Assembly (NCBI GenBank): GCA_964036665.1
Contig: OZ038533.1
Location: 17,604,575-17,668,574 of the forward strand
DNA: 64,000 bases
Reading direction: 5' to 3'
Source: Gordius sp. MW1
Taxonomy: Eukaryota > Nematomorpha > Gordioida > Gordea > Gordiidae
In this document: positions 35,822 through 48,960 of the stretch, one piece after another
How the letters are laid out: each line of letters begins with the position of its first letter
Position numbering within the stretch: position 1 is the stretch's first letter
The notes under the pieces: model-generated
What the model saw: only the letters and a program-made list of their open reading frames with translations
What the model was told of the DNA's origin: nothing
Database searches by the model: none
Made by a program: the position numbers and the translations under genes

Positions 35822-35945
35822 TTCCGATTATCTTCTTCTTTATCAGTTATTTGTTCCCACAGTCGTCAGGTTTATTTTAATAAGTTTCTTCCAACTTGCC
35901 CGGGTGAGTGCCATGTCTTGACTAATCTCCTTTGAGGAGCATATC
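35822..35945 (-). pseudogene. RTE-like LINE 3' end, minus strand
   Basis: The complement reads GATTAGTCAAGACATGGC, then AAACTTATTAAAATAAACC, GACTGTG and AACTGATAAAGAAGAAGATA, the 3' terminus seen at 14170-14270 and 52100-52200. It is wedged between two MITEs. Confidence 0.75.
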
Positions 35946-35963
35946 ATCTATATTATCTAGGCA

Positions 35964-36118
35964 AATGGGCGTAGCCAGGTTTTGGATTAGGCAGGCGGAC
36001 GAAACGTTTAAAAGTTCAGTTAGGGGGGGGGGGGGGCAAAACCTAAAACTTTTTAATTTTTAAGGGTTTTTGCATTGAAAAATTTTTTTTTTCGGTCGCC
36101 CCCCTGCCTACACCCATG
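35964..36118. mobile_element. MITE of the CATGGGCGTAGCC family
   Basis: The ends AATGGGCGTAGCCAGG and CCTACACCCATG are inverted. The flanks TCTAGGCA (35956-35963) and TCAAGGCA (36119-36126) agree at seven of eight bases. Confidence 0.85.
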
Positions 36119-36484
36119 TCAAGGCACATGAGGCGCATCCTTGGGGCCAAGAGAAATCTTGATTGGTGCCACTGATTTAACAGAGAACATCCTTAATAAG
36201 TCGCTCTATATCATGGCGATGAATACAAGTTTTGCTAGAAATGGATATAAATTTTATAGTATCTCTAGATTGCAAGGCCCAACCTAAAATTTTGTTCATC
36301 TTCTCAAGGGCCTTTAAGTCTAGGGAAACAAAGTCAAATTTATAATATCAATCTTTTATTTAAAAACAAGCGTTGAATTGAAGAGTACTTAAGTTGTCTA
36401 GTCACTATTTTGTATAATAGTACTATATAAATTAAAATTTATTACAAATGATAAACTAACTTGAAAACGCAGATGCTTGTACGC

Positions 36485-37022
36485 AGAAAATGTAGTAAGC
36501 TGTTATACCTATCATCCTAGAGAGGCCGTATTGCAGATTAATTAAAAATCAGATAAAAAATTTGAAAAATAATTGTACTTATAGTATGAAGATAAGTTGT
36601 AAATTTAGGCAGCATGTGACTACTTTTGTTATATAGGTGAGGAGATCAAGAAAGCACAGTATAAATCCATATTTTGAGTGCAAACAAAACCATTATAAGC
36701 AGTTGTATTAAATCCTTAGTCCTAAGAATGCAATCCACTGTTGCTCTTCGTGTTGCAGACCTTCATCCTGATGTTTTATATAATGGAGTAAAACCACACA
36801 TTTATTAACATCCTTAGAATTTTAGAATTTTGTTAATTTTTAGCTTCTATTTTTCATAAATCTCGTAAATATATTTAATTATCTTATCTTAAGGAGCATT
36901 GCTTATAAATTTTATCAATCAAATATGATGTAATATTATAACTAACAATCAATCCTACGTCGAAAATATAGACTTAACATATATTATTTGAAACAATCAA
37001 AGTTAAAACAAGCATAACAGTG
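36485..37022 (-). repeat. Solo fragment of the giant inverted-repeat arm
   Basis: The segment matches the right arm at about 8365-9055 (AAGCTGTTATACCTATCATC, TTGCTCTTCGTGTTGCAGACC, ATAATGGAGTAAAACCACA). No tandem units or partner arm are present, so this is a decayed third copy. Confidence 0.8.
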
Positions 37023-37428
37023 GTTATAAAAATTTAAAAGTCGGGCCCAATATGTATGGGTTAAAAATGTTGATAAAAATATTGTAAAAATAATAAATTA
37101 ATAATTTTTGGTCAAACGATTTTTCTATATTTTAAGAGGCTACTAGGAAAAAAATTTCTTTTACATGTGGCACTTGTAGTCGGGATATATAAAGCCATAT
37201 AAACCAAATGAACTTAAACCCTTATCTAAGGTTATAATTTTTTTAAACATGCTTCTTTGCTTTTCAACCATTTTAAATCTTTTAGGTTACTGATATAAAA
37301 TAAAGAAGCAATGATATTTTACAAAGAAAACTTGAAGAAAAAATAAATTTTAAAATTTGTTTTAAATTTGTTAATGTGTATATGTATAAATAATCTTACA
37401 TAATATTAAATTAATTTACTCTATTGCT
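37023..37428. other. AT-rich spacer
   Basis: Nothing recognisable beyond simple AT-rich sequence. Confidence 0.5.
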
Positions 37429-37552
37429 ATAAATGGGAAGGCAAAGATGGGCAGATGTCCCCCCTCCAAATCCAAAAATCCTTGAACTAATATACATTTT
37501 TTTGCCCTGCCTAAACTGCGCCCCTCTAATTTAAATTGGCTACGCCAATGGG
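37429..37552. mobile_element. Decayed GGCGTAGCC-family MITE
   Basis: The right end GGCTACGCCAATG is clear. The left end AAATGGGAAGGCAAAG is diverged. The interior has CCAAATCCAAAAATC like other members. Confidence 0.5.
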
Positions 37553-37609
37553 ATCACGTGTATAATTTATCTTTAACATTGATAATGCGGGTTAAGATAT
37601 TGATGCATT

Positions 37610-37772
37610 TATGGGCGTAGCCAAAGGGGAGAGGGCAGGGAGAGGCGGCTGCCCCCCTAAAAATCCAAAAATATGTTATAATTTATTAAAATTATGGGTA
37701 GAATTTCAAAAAATGTTTATTTTGCCCCCTAAACATTATTGTTCCCCTCTAACTCCAATGCTGGCACGCCTG
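37610..37772. mobile_element. GGCGTAGCC-family MITE
   Basis: The left end TTATGGGCGTAGCC and the right end CTGGCACGCCTGTG are inverted. Flanking 8-mers agree at about six of eight positions. The interior is G-rich then AT-rich. Confidence 0.6.
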
Positions 37773-37859
37773 TGGAGGAATTAAAGGACTAAGTTGGAAA
37801 TAAAATTTAACTTTTCTTTTTAATTTAATATCATAAAACAATTAGAAATTAGAACAATA

Positions 37860-38360
37860 TAAAAAACTCGGGCCTTTGGCCCTCGTGGGAAGGGGGAGGG
37901 GGAAGGGGAGGAGGGGAAGGGAAGGGGGGAAGGGAAGGGGGAACTTTTTTATACTCCGTATAAAAGTAGCATATTTGCTATGCAATTTAAGGGCGAGAAA
38001 GGTGAGATGGGGCGAGAATGCCTGGGGGGGGGCAATCGTCAATCAGAATACATATTTATTAAATAAAAAAAAAGAATCTTCAAGTTTTAAATATTATTAA
38101 TAAATGTCAAATTGCCTAAAATTTAGAAATAAGTATTTATTAAATATTAAAAAAAAGAATGCAAAAGTTATTACAAAAAACAAGTAAATATACAAATTAT
38201 TTATTTATTTTATTGCAATTATATAATATACTATCATAAAGTAGATGCATAGGCCCTTGTAGGGGAGGGCATAGGGTCATTATCAATGGTAACCTAATAT
38301 ACCAATTTAAAAACGAAAAAAAATTTCGATTTATACTTTGGCCAATGGTTTTTTTCAAAA
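37860..38360 (-). repeat. Inverted copy of the tail of the compound satellite block
   Basis: CTCGGGCCTTTGGCCCTCG at 37867 is the complement of the hairpin ending the block near 19672. It is followed by the complementary GGGAAGGGG tract, AAGGGCGAGAAAGGTGAGA, and at 38340 TTGGCCAATGGTTTTTT from the 125-base unit. Confidence 0.75.
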
Positions 38361-39290
38361 CACAATACTTTATTATTTCTTGAGGAAATATTTTTTTTAT
38401 TCATTCTTATTTATCAACTTCTAAATTAATCAAAATTACGAAAGGAACGCAAATAGTTAATCCGTCTAAAATGTAGAAATACGTATTTTTAAATAAATAT
38501 AACGTTTTTTTTATTATTATTACCCCTCTTACTAATATTTATAGATAACGATAGTTAAAACGTTTTTTTATCGCCTTACTCTGGAATGTGCCGAGTCATA
38601 ATTTTAGTTAAAACGTTTTTTATTGCTTTTACTCTAGAAATGTGTCGAGTAACCGTGTTGATCATTTTTTAAGATATCGTTAACTGGACGGGTACATTAA
38701 AGAATCGCTTATTTATTTTTGTTTGTTTGTTCCCTCCCCCCTCCCACATACACACATACACATAAACGCGTAAATTTTTACCCCGGTGTAATGATCTGAA
38801 ACGTCGACATTTGAAAAACGACGACGCTCAGTTGAACATTCTTATTGGTTAATATGGCATAATAACGAGTTATATGCCATATCACGTGATCTTCCTAAAA
38901 GCTCAATAGGTTAGTTTTGGCACAAAAACATGTATTTTTTTTGAAGACACTAAAATGACGACACAAAACTTTCAAAATATTTCAAGGAATTACTATGCAT
39001 AATTATCTAAATTATAAATTAAAATTTAGAGAATCACTAACAAACTATCAATTTAGCCATTTAAGTATATTATCAAATCTTTTTTTTCGCATGTATTTTA
39101 TAAATTTAGGTTAGATCAAGAAAATTATGAATATCAGTTTTGTCAAGCTCAAGCATTTGTATTTTCATCTCTAGTTTTGTATAAAAATGCACATAATCAT
39201 TTGAAGCTTATTAAAAAATCTTTTACTTTATTAGTCTAAGTTATAAACTTTACCTTAGTTTTAAGCTAATAGACAATAAAAATAATTAAT
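38361..39290. other. Intergenic AT-rich region
   Basis: An AGTTAAAACGTTTTTTATCGC-like phrase followed by ACTCTGGAATGTG occurs twice near 38555-38660. No gene is recognised. Confidence 0.45.
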
Positions 39291-39990
39291 AGGATAGGCT
39301 TATAAACATAGATTAGATATAATGATGAGTGAGTATTTAAATACATTAGCTAATGATCATTATATCTGATCTATGTTTATAAGCCTATCCTTTTAATTGT
39401 AATTTTGGTAAAGCTAATTGATGAACTCAATGTTGTATTTGGTACATTTATAATAACCTAAGGGATATCTGTTGAGCTTGAGCTAATAATCATTATATCT
39501 GATCTATGTTTATAAGCCTATCCTTTTAATTGTAATTTTGGTAAAGCTAATTGATGAACTCAATATTGTATTTGGTATATTTATAATAACCTAAGGGATA
39601 TCTGTTGAGCTTGAGCTAATGATCATTATATCTGATCTATGTTTATAAGCCTATCCTTTCAATTGTAATTTTGGTAAAGCTAATTGATGAACTCAATATT
39701 GTATTTGGTATATTTATAATAACCTAAAGGATATCTGTTGAGCTTGAGCTAATGATCATTATATCTGATCTATGTTTATAAGCCTATCCTTTTAATTGTA
39801 ATTTTGGTAAAGCTAAATGATAAACTCAATATTGTATTTGGTACATTTATAATAACCTAAGGAATAGCTGAGTTAGTACTTGAATACATTGTGCTTGAGC
39901 AATATCCCTTAGGTTATTAAATGTACCAAATACAATATTGACTTTATAAATTATATCAGCCATTAAACATAGATCAATGATCATCAGCTC
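39290..39990. repeat. 133-base satellite, four units, with inverted flanks
   Basis: The motif AAGCCTATCC starts at 39381, 39514, 39647 and 39780, exactly 133 bases apart, with units almost identical. Both flanks (39290-39330 and 39880-39990) carry pieces of the unit in inverted orientation, for example GGATAGGCTTATAAACATAG at 39294 and CCCTTAGGTTATTAAATG near 39906. Confidence 0.9.
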
Positions 39991-41379
39991 AAGCTCAAAA
40001 ACACATATCAAAAGAAGTAAATGCAGAATGCTAAATATGAAAAATTTTAATCACAAATATGATAAATTTTAATTAATCTTGTAAACCATGGTTGATTATA
40101 ATCAATATTTTTTGTGAATTTTATAGGTTAGTAACTAAAAACATCTGTTTTGATTGACGTTTGTCTTAGCCCATAGAAATTTAATTTCAAATTTTAAGAA
40201 AATTTTTTGATTGGCATGTCGATTTTTTTGAGCGTCGTGGAAATGGATATTACACCGGTTTATGATGTTCACGATTGTGTTGTGAGTATCACGATATAGA
40301 TACGATTATTGTTTACCCTTCTTTATCGATTATTATTCGCTTCTTTCACACAGATATACTTTTTTCTTTTTGAGTAAAGATAATTCGAAAAAGATGTAAA
40401 ACAAAATATATAATTAATGTTATTTCGCGGATCCTTTTATCGCGGTAGTTTTAGAAATAAATAAAATAAATATTCATCGCAGACGCTTAAATAAATGAAT
40501 TAATTTATGGGTACAATTGGACAAAACAGAATTACCCTTTTTACCTCAATAAATCTTTTAGTGCTATTACGATGGATTTATTATAATGTATTCAAAAAAA
40601 TATTAAACTTTTTTTCATTTTGTGGAAGGTGGGGTCCTAGAAGACCCCGGGTATCTAAACACTTATTATCTTAAAAACTATTTGATAAAAAAGAAAATCT
40701 TTACAGAGATATTTTAGGATAAATTTTTATCGAGCTACCGAAATAATAAAACCATTAAAATAACTAGCTTGGTTTGTACAGCTTTTTTTAACTGCTTGGG
40801 GGTCACCATGATCCCTCTAAACTACAGAGTGTTAATTGGATTTGATAAGCTAAGCTAGTTTAGTAGGAAAGAATGAAACACATTTTTGATATTTGTTAAA
40901 GTATAAATGTAAAAATTAACGTAAAATATTTGCTTTGATTGAAATTAAATAATGCAAATATGTTAGTAAACATATATTAAAATCAAAATAATCGCTTATT
41001 TTATATATCTCCCTAATTTTTTGTTCGACTAATGAATAGTTACAATATGACATATAACTATAAGACCCGTTTGTTATAACTAAGCACATTAATTAAAGGT
41101 CCTGCACAGGTTGGAGGGATTATGGTATACCTACCTCAGCGAATCGGTTTCATTCTTGAGGAAGGCCTTAATTTTTCGGATACTTTTTGTATTTACCTAA
41201 CATTTGGGCCGAGAAGAATTCCGTGGATTCTCTAGTCCTTGTTTGGTGCCCAGCATTGTATACGTCCCAAGGGTTGTATCAGTCTTTTTTATGAATTTTC
41301 TTTAGGTGTGTGGTGCGTTAGCGGATACATTTTTAAAGGTTAAAAGACAATTCTTACTACTTTAATTTTAATATAAAAT
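39991..41379. other. Intergenic, no feature recognised
   Basis: AT-rich sequence without exon-like, repeat or RNA gene signals that I could support. Confidence 0.45.
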
Positions 41380-41384
41380 GTTGA

Positions 41385-44300
41385 TGACACTTGTCACCAC
41401 TGTGACCGCAAATCTTCACACAAATATTTTTTTATGTTGATTATGACAATTGTCACCAGTGTGACCGCAAAACACAAAAATATTTTTTCAAAATAAAATT
41501 TTGATTCACTCCCTGCATAGATGATTCATAATAAAAGATTCGAATTTACGAGAGATATATTATGATACTATTCGTTATAACGTCACAAGGTAAAAAGTTT
41601 CCACTTATTTTTATATTACTTTGATTAAAGGTTCTTTACCTAAATAAAAATACATATGATGAACATAATAAGATTATACATATATTTGCATGCCCCACTT
41701 AAAACGACCAAAACAAACCAAAAGGACAATAAAATTCTTCACCATAGTGTTTTTTTACAAAAACGCCTAAGCCCTCCCAAGAAATTCACCTAACACTAAA
41801 AGAGGCTGGGTGAGAAAAAACGCTAATAACTAAGCTTAGTATACGCTGAGAAAAACCAGCCATCCGTTTTTGCAACATAAAATACCAGCTGCAATAGTTT
41901 GATTCTGTGTATTTAAAAGTGGCGTTCTGGACAAAATATTTTTGTATGTACGAGGGATGTGATAGGTAAAAGGTAATCCTTTCTAAATTTATTAACATAA
42001 ATAACACTCCCCTTTTCCCACCTTTTTACCTTACTTCGCGACGTCTTAATGTTTTACATATATCCTACCACTTCGGGAACTCATATTTTTTTCATAACTG
42101 TCTATTTGGATGCTTGTATATGCTACGCATGTCTTAACTCCTTTAGATAGCCTAAGCTAGTATTCTCTTCACCTATTTCGATTCTTTTAGTCAACTCCCG
42201 GCTCTCAAATCCAAACTCCCTCCTGCCCTTAATTCACCAGGGCTGACGAATCAGCATTGAAAGATAGTATTTACGGACTCTGGTAAAGACTTCAAAAGTA
42301 TACTACAATACGATCGACGCTAACTTGCAAGACTCACCACCAGCCTAAGTTAAACAGTCATAGGAAGGAGAAGTAAAATGGGAACCACTGCTCTAGTGTA
42401 GTGCATTTTTAAAGTCTTCTTAAATATTTTAGACAACATTAAATTATTTATTCTTAAAAGTAACCTTGTTTACCATATCAGTTAAACACTGTGATGCTTG
42501 TTTTGACTTTGATTGTTTTAAATAATACATGTTTAGTCTATATCTATGACGTAGAATGTGATTGTTAATTTTAATTTATTGCATCATATTTGATTATTAA
42601 AATTATAAGCAATGTTTTGTAAGATGAGATGCTTAAATATTTTTACAAAATTCATGAAATATAAAAGCTATAAATTAACAAAATCTGAAATTCCTAAGGA
42701 TGATAATAAAAATTTACGTTACTCCATTATATAGAAATCCAGGGTGAAGATCTGTAACATGAAAAGCAAGAGTGGATTTCATTTCAAGACAAGGGATTAT
42801 ATCACAACTGCTTTAAATAATTGATTATTTTGTTGCATTGGATTCATATCGTGCCTTCAAGATCACTATCCCTACATAAAAAGTTAAGAGGAGTGTCGCA
42901 TGCTGCCTAAATCTATATCTTCATTTCCATACTATAGGTATAATTACTTTTCAAAATTTTTAAAGCTGATTATGAATTAAGCTGCAATACTACCTCTCTC
43001 AGATGATGCGTATAAGAGCTTAATCAAGAAAAGTAATCGCGATGAGGACAACGCTTTCTAAGGTGCAAAGACTACGAGCTCCCGTGCCTCCGCGCGCGGT
43101 AGAATGAGCCTTACCAGATATCAAGGTGCTTGAGACCTCGTAACAACCCCTACGCCCGCCAAAATATAAAAATACGTGGTAAAAACAGAATTACACGTGG
43201 CCAAGATAATTGGTTTTTCTCCTTAACGTTCCTCCAACAAAGTAATTAAGGGACTTCTTAACCATTACAACGTTATCCCTAATGAGCTTTTCCCCACCCC
43301 CTTCGTTTCTCAAACAGTCGTGTGCGACCTACAAACGAGTCGATCACCAGGTCCATCTTAATGACTTGCTTTTACAATGATGACACCCAAGACATATATA
43401 ATCGGACCCGGATGACCTAACCAATGTCCTAAGGGAGCCTCTTTCTCCCCCTTCGTTTCTCAAAAAGTCGTGTGCGACTTAGCAAAGAAGGTGATAACCA
43501 AGCCCGCGCACGTCTTTCTAGATGACTCGCTTTTACAGCAATGACTACAAGGACATACAATCAAACCCGGATGACCTAACCATAATGTCCTAAGGAAGTG
43601 AATTTCTCCCCCTTCGTTTCTCAAACAGTCGGATGCCACTTAACAAAGATGGTGCACCAGGTCCAAGGACGTCTTTCTTGGTGACTTGCTTTTACAGCGA
43701 TGACTATAAAAACGTGCACTCGGACCCGGTTGACCTAACCATGATATGGAAGCCGCTTTCTCCCCCCCCCCCCCTTCATTCCTCAAACAGTCGTGTGTGA
43801 CCTAGCAAAGAAGGTGATCACTAGGTCTACATACGTCTTTCTTAATGAATTGCTATTATAGCGATGATACATTGATTAACAATCGGACACAGAGGATCGA
43901 ACCACAATGTCAGGAGCTGCAATGTCAAGGAAAACGCAACCCTGACTAGCGTTAAAACTTACCGAATCTCTTTGGTGACTAAAATCCTGTATCCCAACTT
44001 TTTACGTCCATCGCTGGATTTATTAACGACAGTGTAGAACTATATTCTCACGTGATATTGCGTACATCATTGGGCCACAGCGTTTCCTACGCTACACAAC
44101 TTAGAGATACGCAAAACCATATCCGAATCACACCTCAGTCGGGATTTACTCTAACGAAGTGAAACCGTTGTTGCAATTTCATAAAATCGTATCCGAATGA
44201 TCCAAGCAATCCGCATCAAACACCCCTAGCGGCTAACTGTAAGTAAGCACGCCTATCTAAGGCTTTATCTTCTATGTGCCCCCTCACTCTGTAGGTCGCT

Positions 44301-44395
44301 TTTAAGAATATGAGCCCGAATGGACGTGGCTCGCATCAAAGCTTGGGGATTATTTTATTCCTCTAAACCGTAGAATTACGTCAAATATATTGCCA
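41385..44395 (+). repeat. Left arm of giant inverted repeat (copy B)
   Basis: It is complementary to about 44505-46620, and its outermost 150 bases are complementary to about 48745-48960. It extends about 1 kb further out than the left arm of copy A. Tandem units of about 153 bases lie at 43300-43900. Confidence 0.85.
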
Positions 44396-44504
44396 GCGTA
44401 CTGGAAAATACTGGCTTCGTGACAAGGACACCTTGCATCGGATGCGGGTCCACCACTTTTTTATCGCTTCCTTAAAATTTACTTACCATATACACTCTAG
44501 GCAA

Positions 44505-47500
44505 TCCTTTGGACGTTATTCTACGGTTTAGAGAAATTAAATGATCCCCATAAGCTTTAATGCGAGCCACGTCCATTCGCTGCTCATTAAAAGCGACGTA
44601 CAGAGTGAGGAGCCACATCTGATATTAAGCCTTAAAAAGCCGTGCTTACGTCGAGTTAACCGCTGCGGGTATTTGATGTTGATTGTTTGGACCATTCGGA
44701 TAGGATTTTATGAGATTGCAGCAACGGTTCTACATCGTGAGATTAGATGCCGACGGAGGGAATGTGATTCGGAGATATGGTTTTGCATATCTCTAAGATG
44801 TATAATTTTTTTAGCGTTGTGGCACAATGATGTCTGCAATATCACGTGAGAAATTTATACTACACTGTCCCTAATAAATTGAGCGATGAAACTTAAAAAG
44901 CTGGGAAACAATATTTTGGTCACCAAAAGGAGTTACGCTGGGCAGGGTTGCGTTTTTCTTAACGTTGCAGCTCTCGACATCGTGGGTTAGGTCCTACGAG
45001 TCCTACGGCAATGTAATCATCGCTGTAAAAGGAAGTCATAACGAAAGACGTGTGGACCAGGTGATCACCTTCTTTGCTAAGTCGCACACGACTGTTTGAA
45101 AAACAATGGGGGAGAAAGAGGCCTCCACATCATGATTAGGTCACCCGTGTCCGATTGTACGTCTTTGTAGTCATCGCTGTAAAAACAAGTCATCAAGAAA
45201 GACGTACGTGGACCAGGTGATCACCTTCTTTGCTAAGTCGCACACGACTGTTTGAGAAACAAAGGGGGAGAAAGAGGCCTCCACATCATTGTTAGGTCAC
45301 CCGTGTCCGATTGTACGTCTTTGTAGTCATCACTGTAAAAGCAAGTCATCAAGAAAGACGTACGTAAACCTGATGACCACAGTCGTCTTCTAGGTCGCAC
45401 ACGATTGTTTGAAAAACGAAGGGGGAGAACCAAGCTCCCCTAGGGATAACGTTTGGTTGATACTTTTTTCCCATATGTCGCCCATGAAATACATTGTTGA
45501 GGGATCAACGTTAAGTAGAAAAACCAACTATCAACGCCACGTGCAATGCGATATTTACCTCGTGGTATATTTTAGGGATTCGGACCTAGGAGTTGTTACT
45601 AGGTCTCCAGCCTTTGGCATAAATCTTGATATCTGCTAAGGCTCATTCTACCGTTCGCCGAGGCACGGGAGCTGATAGTCTCACTATTTTAGACGTTGTC
45701 CTCATCGCGAGTACTTTTCTGGTTGAGTAAGCTGTTATGCATCTGAGAGAGGCAGTATTGCAGCTTAATTAATAATCAGCTTACAATTTTGAAAAATAAT
45801 TGTACTTATAGTATGAAGATGAAGATATTGATTTAAGCAGCATGCGACACTCCTTTTAACTTGTTATATAGGGGTAGAGATCTTGAAGGCACTATATGAA
45901 TCAAATGCAAACAAAATCGGTAAAAACGCATTATTCTGCCATTCAGCTTCTTCTTTCTATGATTGTTTATCACCTAGGCTGGTGGTCAGTCATGCAAGTT
46001 ACCATCGATATATTGAAGTAAACTTTAGAAGTCATTACCGAAGTCCGGAAATACTATCTGTTCAATGCTGATTCGTCAGACCTATTGAAAAGTTAAGGGA
46101 GGGAGGGAGTTTGGATTTGGGAGCTGGCAGTTGACTAAAATAATCGAAATAGGTGAATAGAATACCAGCTGACATCATTTTAAGGAGTTTAGAAAAGCGT
46201 GGTATAAAAATTAATACACATAATCAAACTATTGGAGCTGGTAGCTTGTGTTGTAAGAACGGCTGGCTAGTTTTTCCCAGCGTATTGTAAGCTTAATTGT
46301 TAGCGTTTATTTAATTTTCACCAGCCTTTTTAGTGGTAAAATTTCTTGGGAGGACTTTGGGGTTTTGTGTTTTTGTAAAAACACCTAAAGCTTTTTGGGT
46401 GAATAATTTATTAACTCTTAGGTTTGGTTCTGGTCGTTTTGGGTGGGGCATGCAAATATATGAATTTTTTTATAATGTTCATCATATTTGCTGTATTTAG
46501 ATTTAGATAATAAAATTTTAATTAAAGTAAAATAAAAATAAATGTAACTAAATGAAAACTTTTCACATTGTGACGTCATATTGAATAGTATCATCTAATC
46601 TATCGTAGATTATAACCAATCATTATGCATCATCTCAAGCGCGCCCGCTTGCCCCCCCCCCCCCCCATGGCAAAAATTTGAAAAAAATTTTGATTAATAA
46701 CTAAATAAAATTGGTTACAATATTATAGTTTAGTTGCATAAAAGGCTTTAAGACACTTATAAAATCCTGGAAACAGAATATATACATTTAATTTTTGACA
46801 AAATGCATTGTAAAATTTCCGAATATGATTGTGAACATTGCTATGAAAAAAAACTTGGTTGGACATTTATGTCCCGTGAAAACACAACACCGCCCCAGGA
46901 AAGGGCTAACCAAGCGATTATGTTTAATATAGTAATTAAATTAATTTTTTATATATCTCAATTGTTATAATTATTATGCTTTAATTAGTTGTTACTTGAG
47001 CATATACAGACAAAACATATGCATATCTAAACCTAAAGCATAACTATCAAAATAAATATTCGCTTGGTAACTCTATTGTTCTATCATCATTTTTATGAAA
47101 ATTTCTGCGAATATTTGGTAGGTCTGAGAATAGGATTTAAACTTTATTCCGAATCTCTAAGTGAGGTAACTATTATTCTACCATCATTTTTATGAAAATT
47201 TCTGACTTGATACCATATTTGAAATTATTACTATAGTCATTTGCCCACCCCCCTTTCTAATTCTGATGCTGACTAAGCGGTCCGGGTCGGGTTTAAGGTT
47301 ATCTTTACCCTCATATTCAATGTTCTTCATAGATAAATTCTCTGAATTGGGTTCAACGGGTAAGTTTTAATTTACCTGAATTCTATAGTCATTTGCCTCC
47401 CCCCCCTTCCTCTTTCTAATTCCGATGCTGACTACGCGGTCCGGGTCGGGTTGGTTATATATTTATCAGTGAATAATAGACATGTCTTTTAAATTATCCC

Positions 47501-48960
47501 TTATATATAAATTTTATAATTAATCAGGCACACCAGCTAATGCATGCCCCAGTAAATATTTTGGGACATAATGTAATATGGTTTTACGCTTTAATAGAAC
47601 CTGTTTGAAAGTAAAAATATTTGTTATATATACGTGCTATTTATTAAAATTTTAAATTTCATGTGTTACTAAAGTAGTAACAACGATACTTTTATCACAA
47701 CGCTCCATTCTTATTTCCATCATAACCACATACCTATACACTTATAGTATTTTCTAGAAATAATGTATATAGATAAACAACGTTTGCCGGGTCAGCTAGT
47801 ATATATATATATAATTTTTAATCTACTGATTAATAATCTCTAGATGATACCCTGTATTAATTTAAGGATATAGATAAAAACGTCTCACCTATAGTTTTTG
47901 TTTAATAAAAAGTGATGTAGATAAGTGGCGTAGCCAATGCCCCCCCCCCTCCCCTTAGCAAAAATTAAAAAAAATTAATATAAATAGAATATTAAATGAG
48001 TTAAAAATATATAGTCAGATAAAAGACTCACATAAATACTTTACAAGATTTATATTCTCTGTCAAAAACGAGTTAACCACATTTTTTTGTCTTTTTAACA
48101 CCACATGCGTCAATGATCGTAGTTTTTCCATACTCAAGAGATTAGAAGCTTATTTAAAGATGTCTAGACATCGATGGAATGAAATGGCAATAACGAATCA
48201 AAAGTAATTCTTTTACTTTAGGTGAAATCTCCAAATGACAATCGCTGGGCAAATGAAAGATCAAATGACTATTTATTATAATGTTCCTCATTCAATACAG
48301 AATTAATACTTTTATCATATTTGTCTAAAGTTTTCTGCCAGAAGCCATCACGGTTTGATGACTAAATTTCCCGCCAAGGCCAGCCCAAACCCTTTAATTG
48401 CCCATTTCACTAACGCTGTACGTACAGCCGGGCCCAAAATGGCGATTTTAATATCAAGCATTAATTTTGTCTTATTTTCGAAAAATTTTGATTTAATTGT
48501 AAAATTTAAATAAATAAAAAGGTGACAAAAATAGTAGACTATAAAAAAATTTGATTATTATGGTGCCCGCTCAGGCCTACTTGAAAACCTTAATTGCGAC
48601 GGTTGCCTGGCCGGCCCCTTGGCCGAGTGGACCCAGCGGCGGGCACGACATTTTGGTTGTTTAATTTTTATTTTTAATTACAAATAAATGTAAAAAAAAA
48701 TTTTGTAGCTTTCCCCCCCCCCCCCTTGAGAAATCAGGTGCAGGCAGTGAATTTAAAAAAATATTTTTGTGAAGCTTTGCCGTCACACTGGGGACAATTG
48801 TCATAATCAACAGATTCTATTAAAATAATTTTGATTGAAAATAGGCTTATTATGTGACTAAAACAAGTTGTACTATTAGAAAAAATATTTGTGAGAAGAT
48901 TTGCGGTCACAGTGGAGACAATTGTCATAATCAACATGAAAAAATATTTTTGTGAAGATT
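44505..48960 (-). repeat. Right arm of giant inverted repeat (copy B), interrupted
   Basis: 44505-46620 and 48745-48960 mirror the left arm. The roughly 2.1 kb between them has no partner on the left. Tandem units at 44990-45420 number about three. The ORFs at 44541, 45233 and 45409 are incidental. Confidence 0.75.
47065..47799 (+). mobile_element. Probable non-autonomous Helitron in copy B
   Basis: The 3' end GCCGGGTCAGCTAG at 47799 is followed by T, and the sequence is absent at the same place in copy A (near 11420). CTAG end, hairpin-capable bases before it and T after it fit a Helitron. The 5' end is not certain because the flank is AT-rich and diverged. Two internal segments are duplicated (47068/47166 and 47232/47382). 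Confidence 0.65.

Noticed and set aside
39340-39890. CRISPR-like array
   Set aside because: Units are contiguous 133-base tandem repeats without variable spacers, in a eukaryotic setting.
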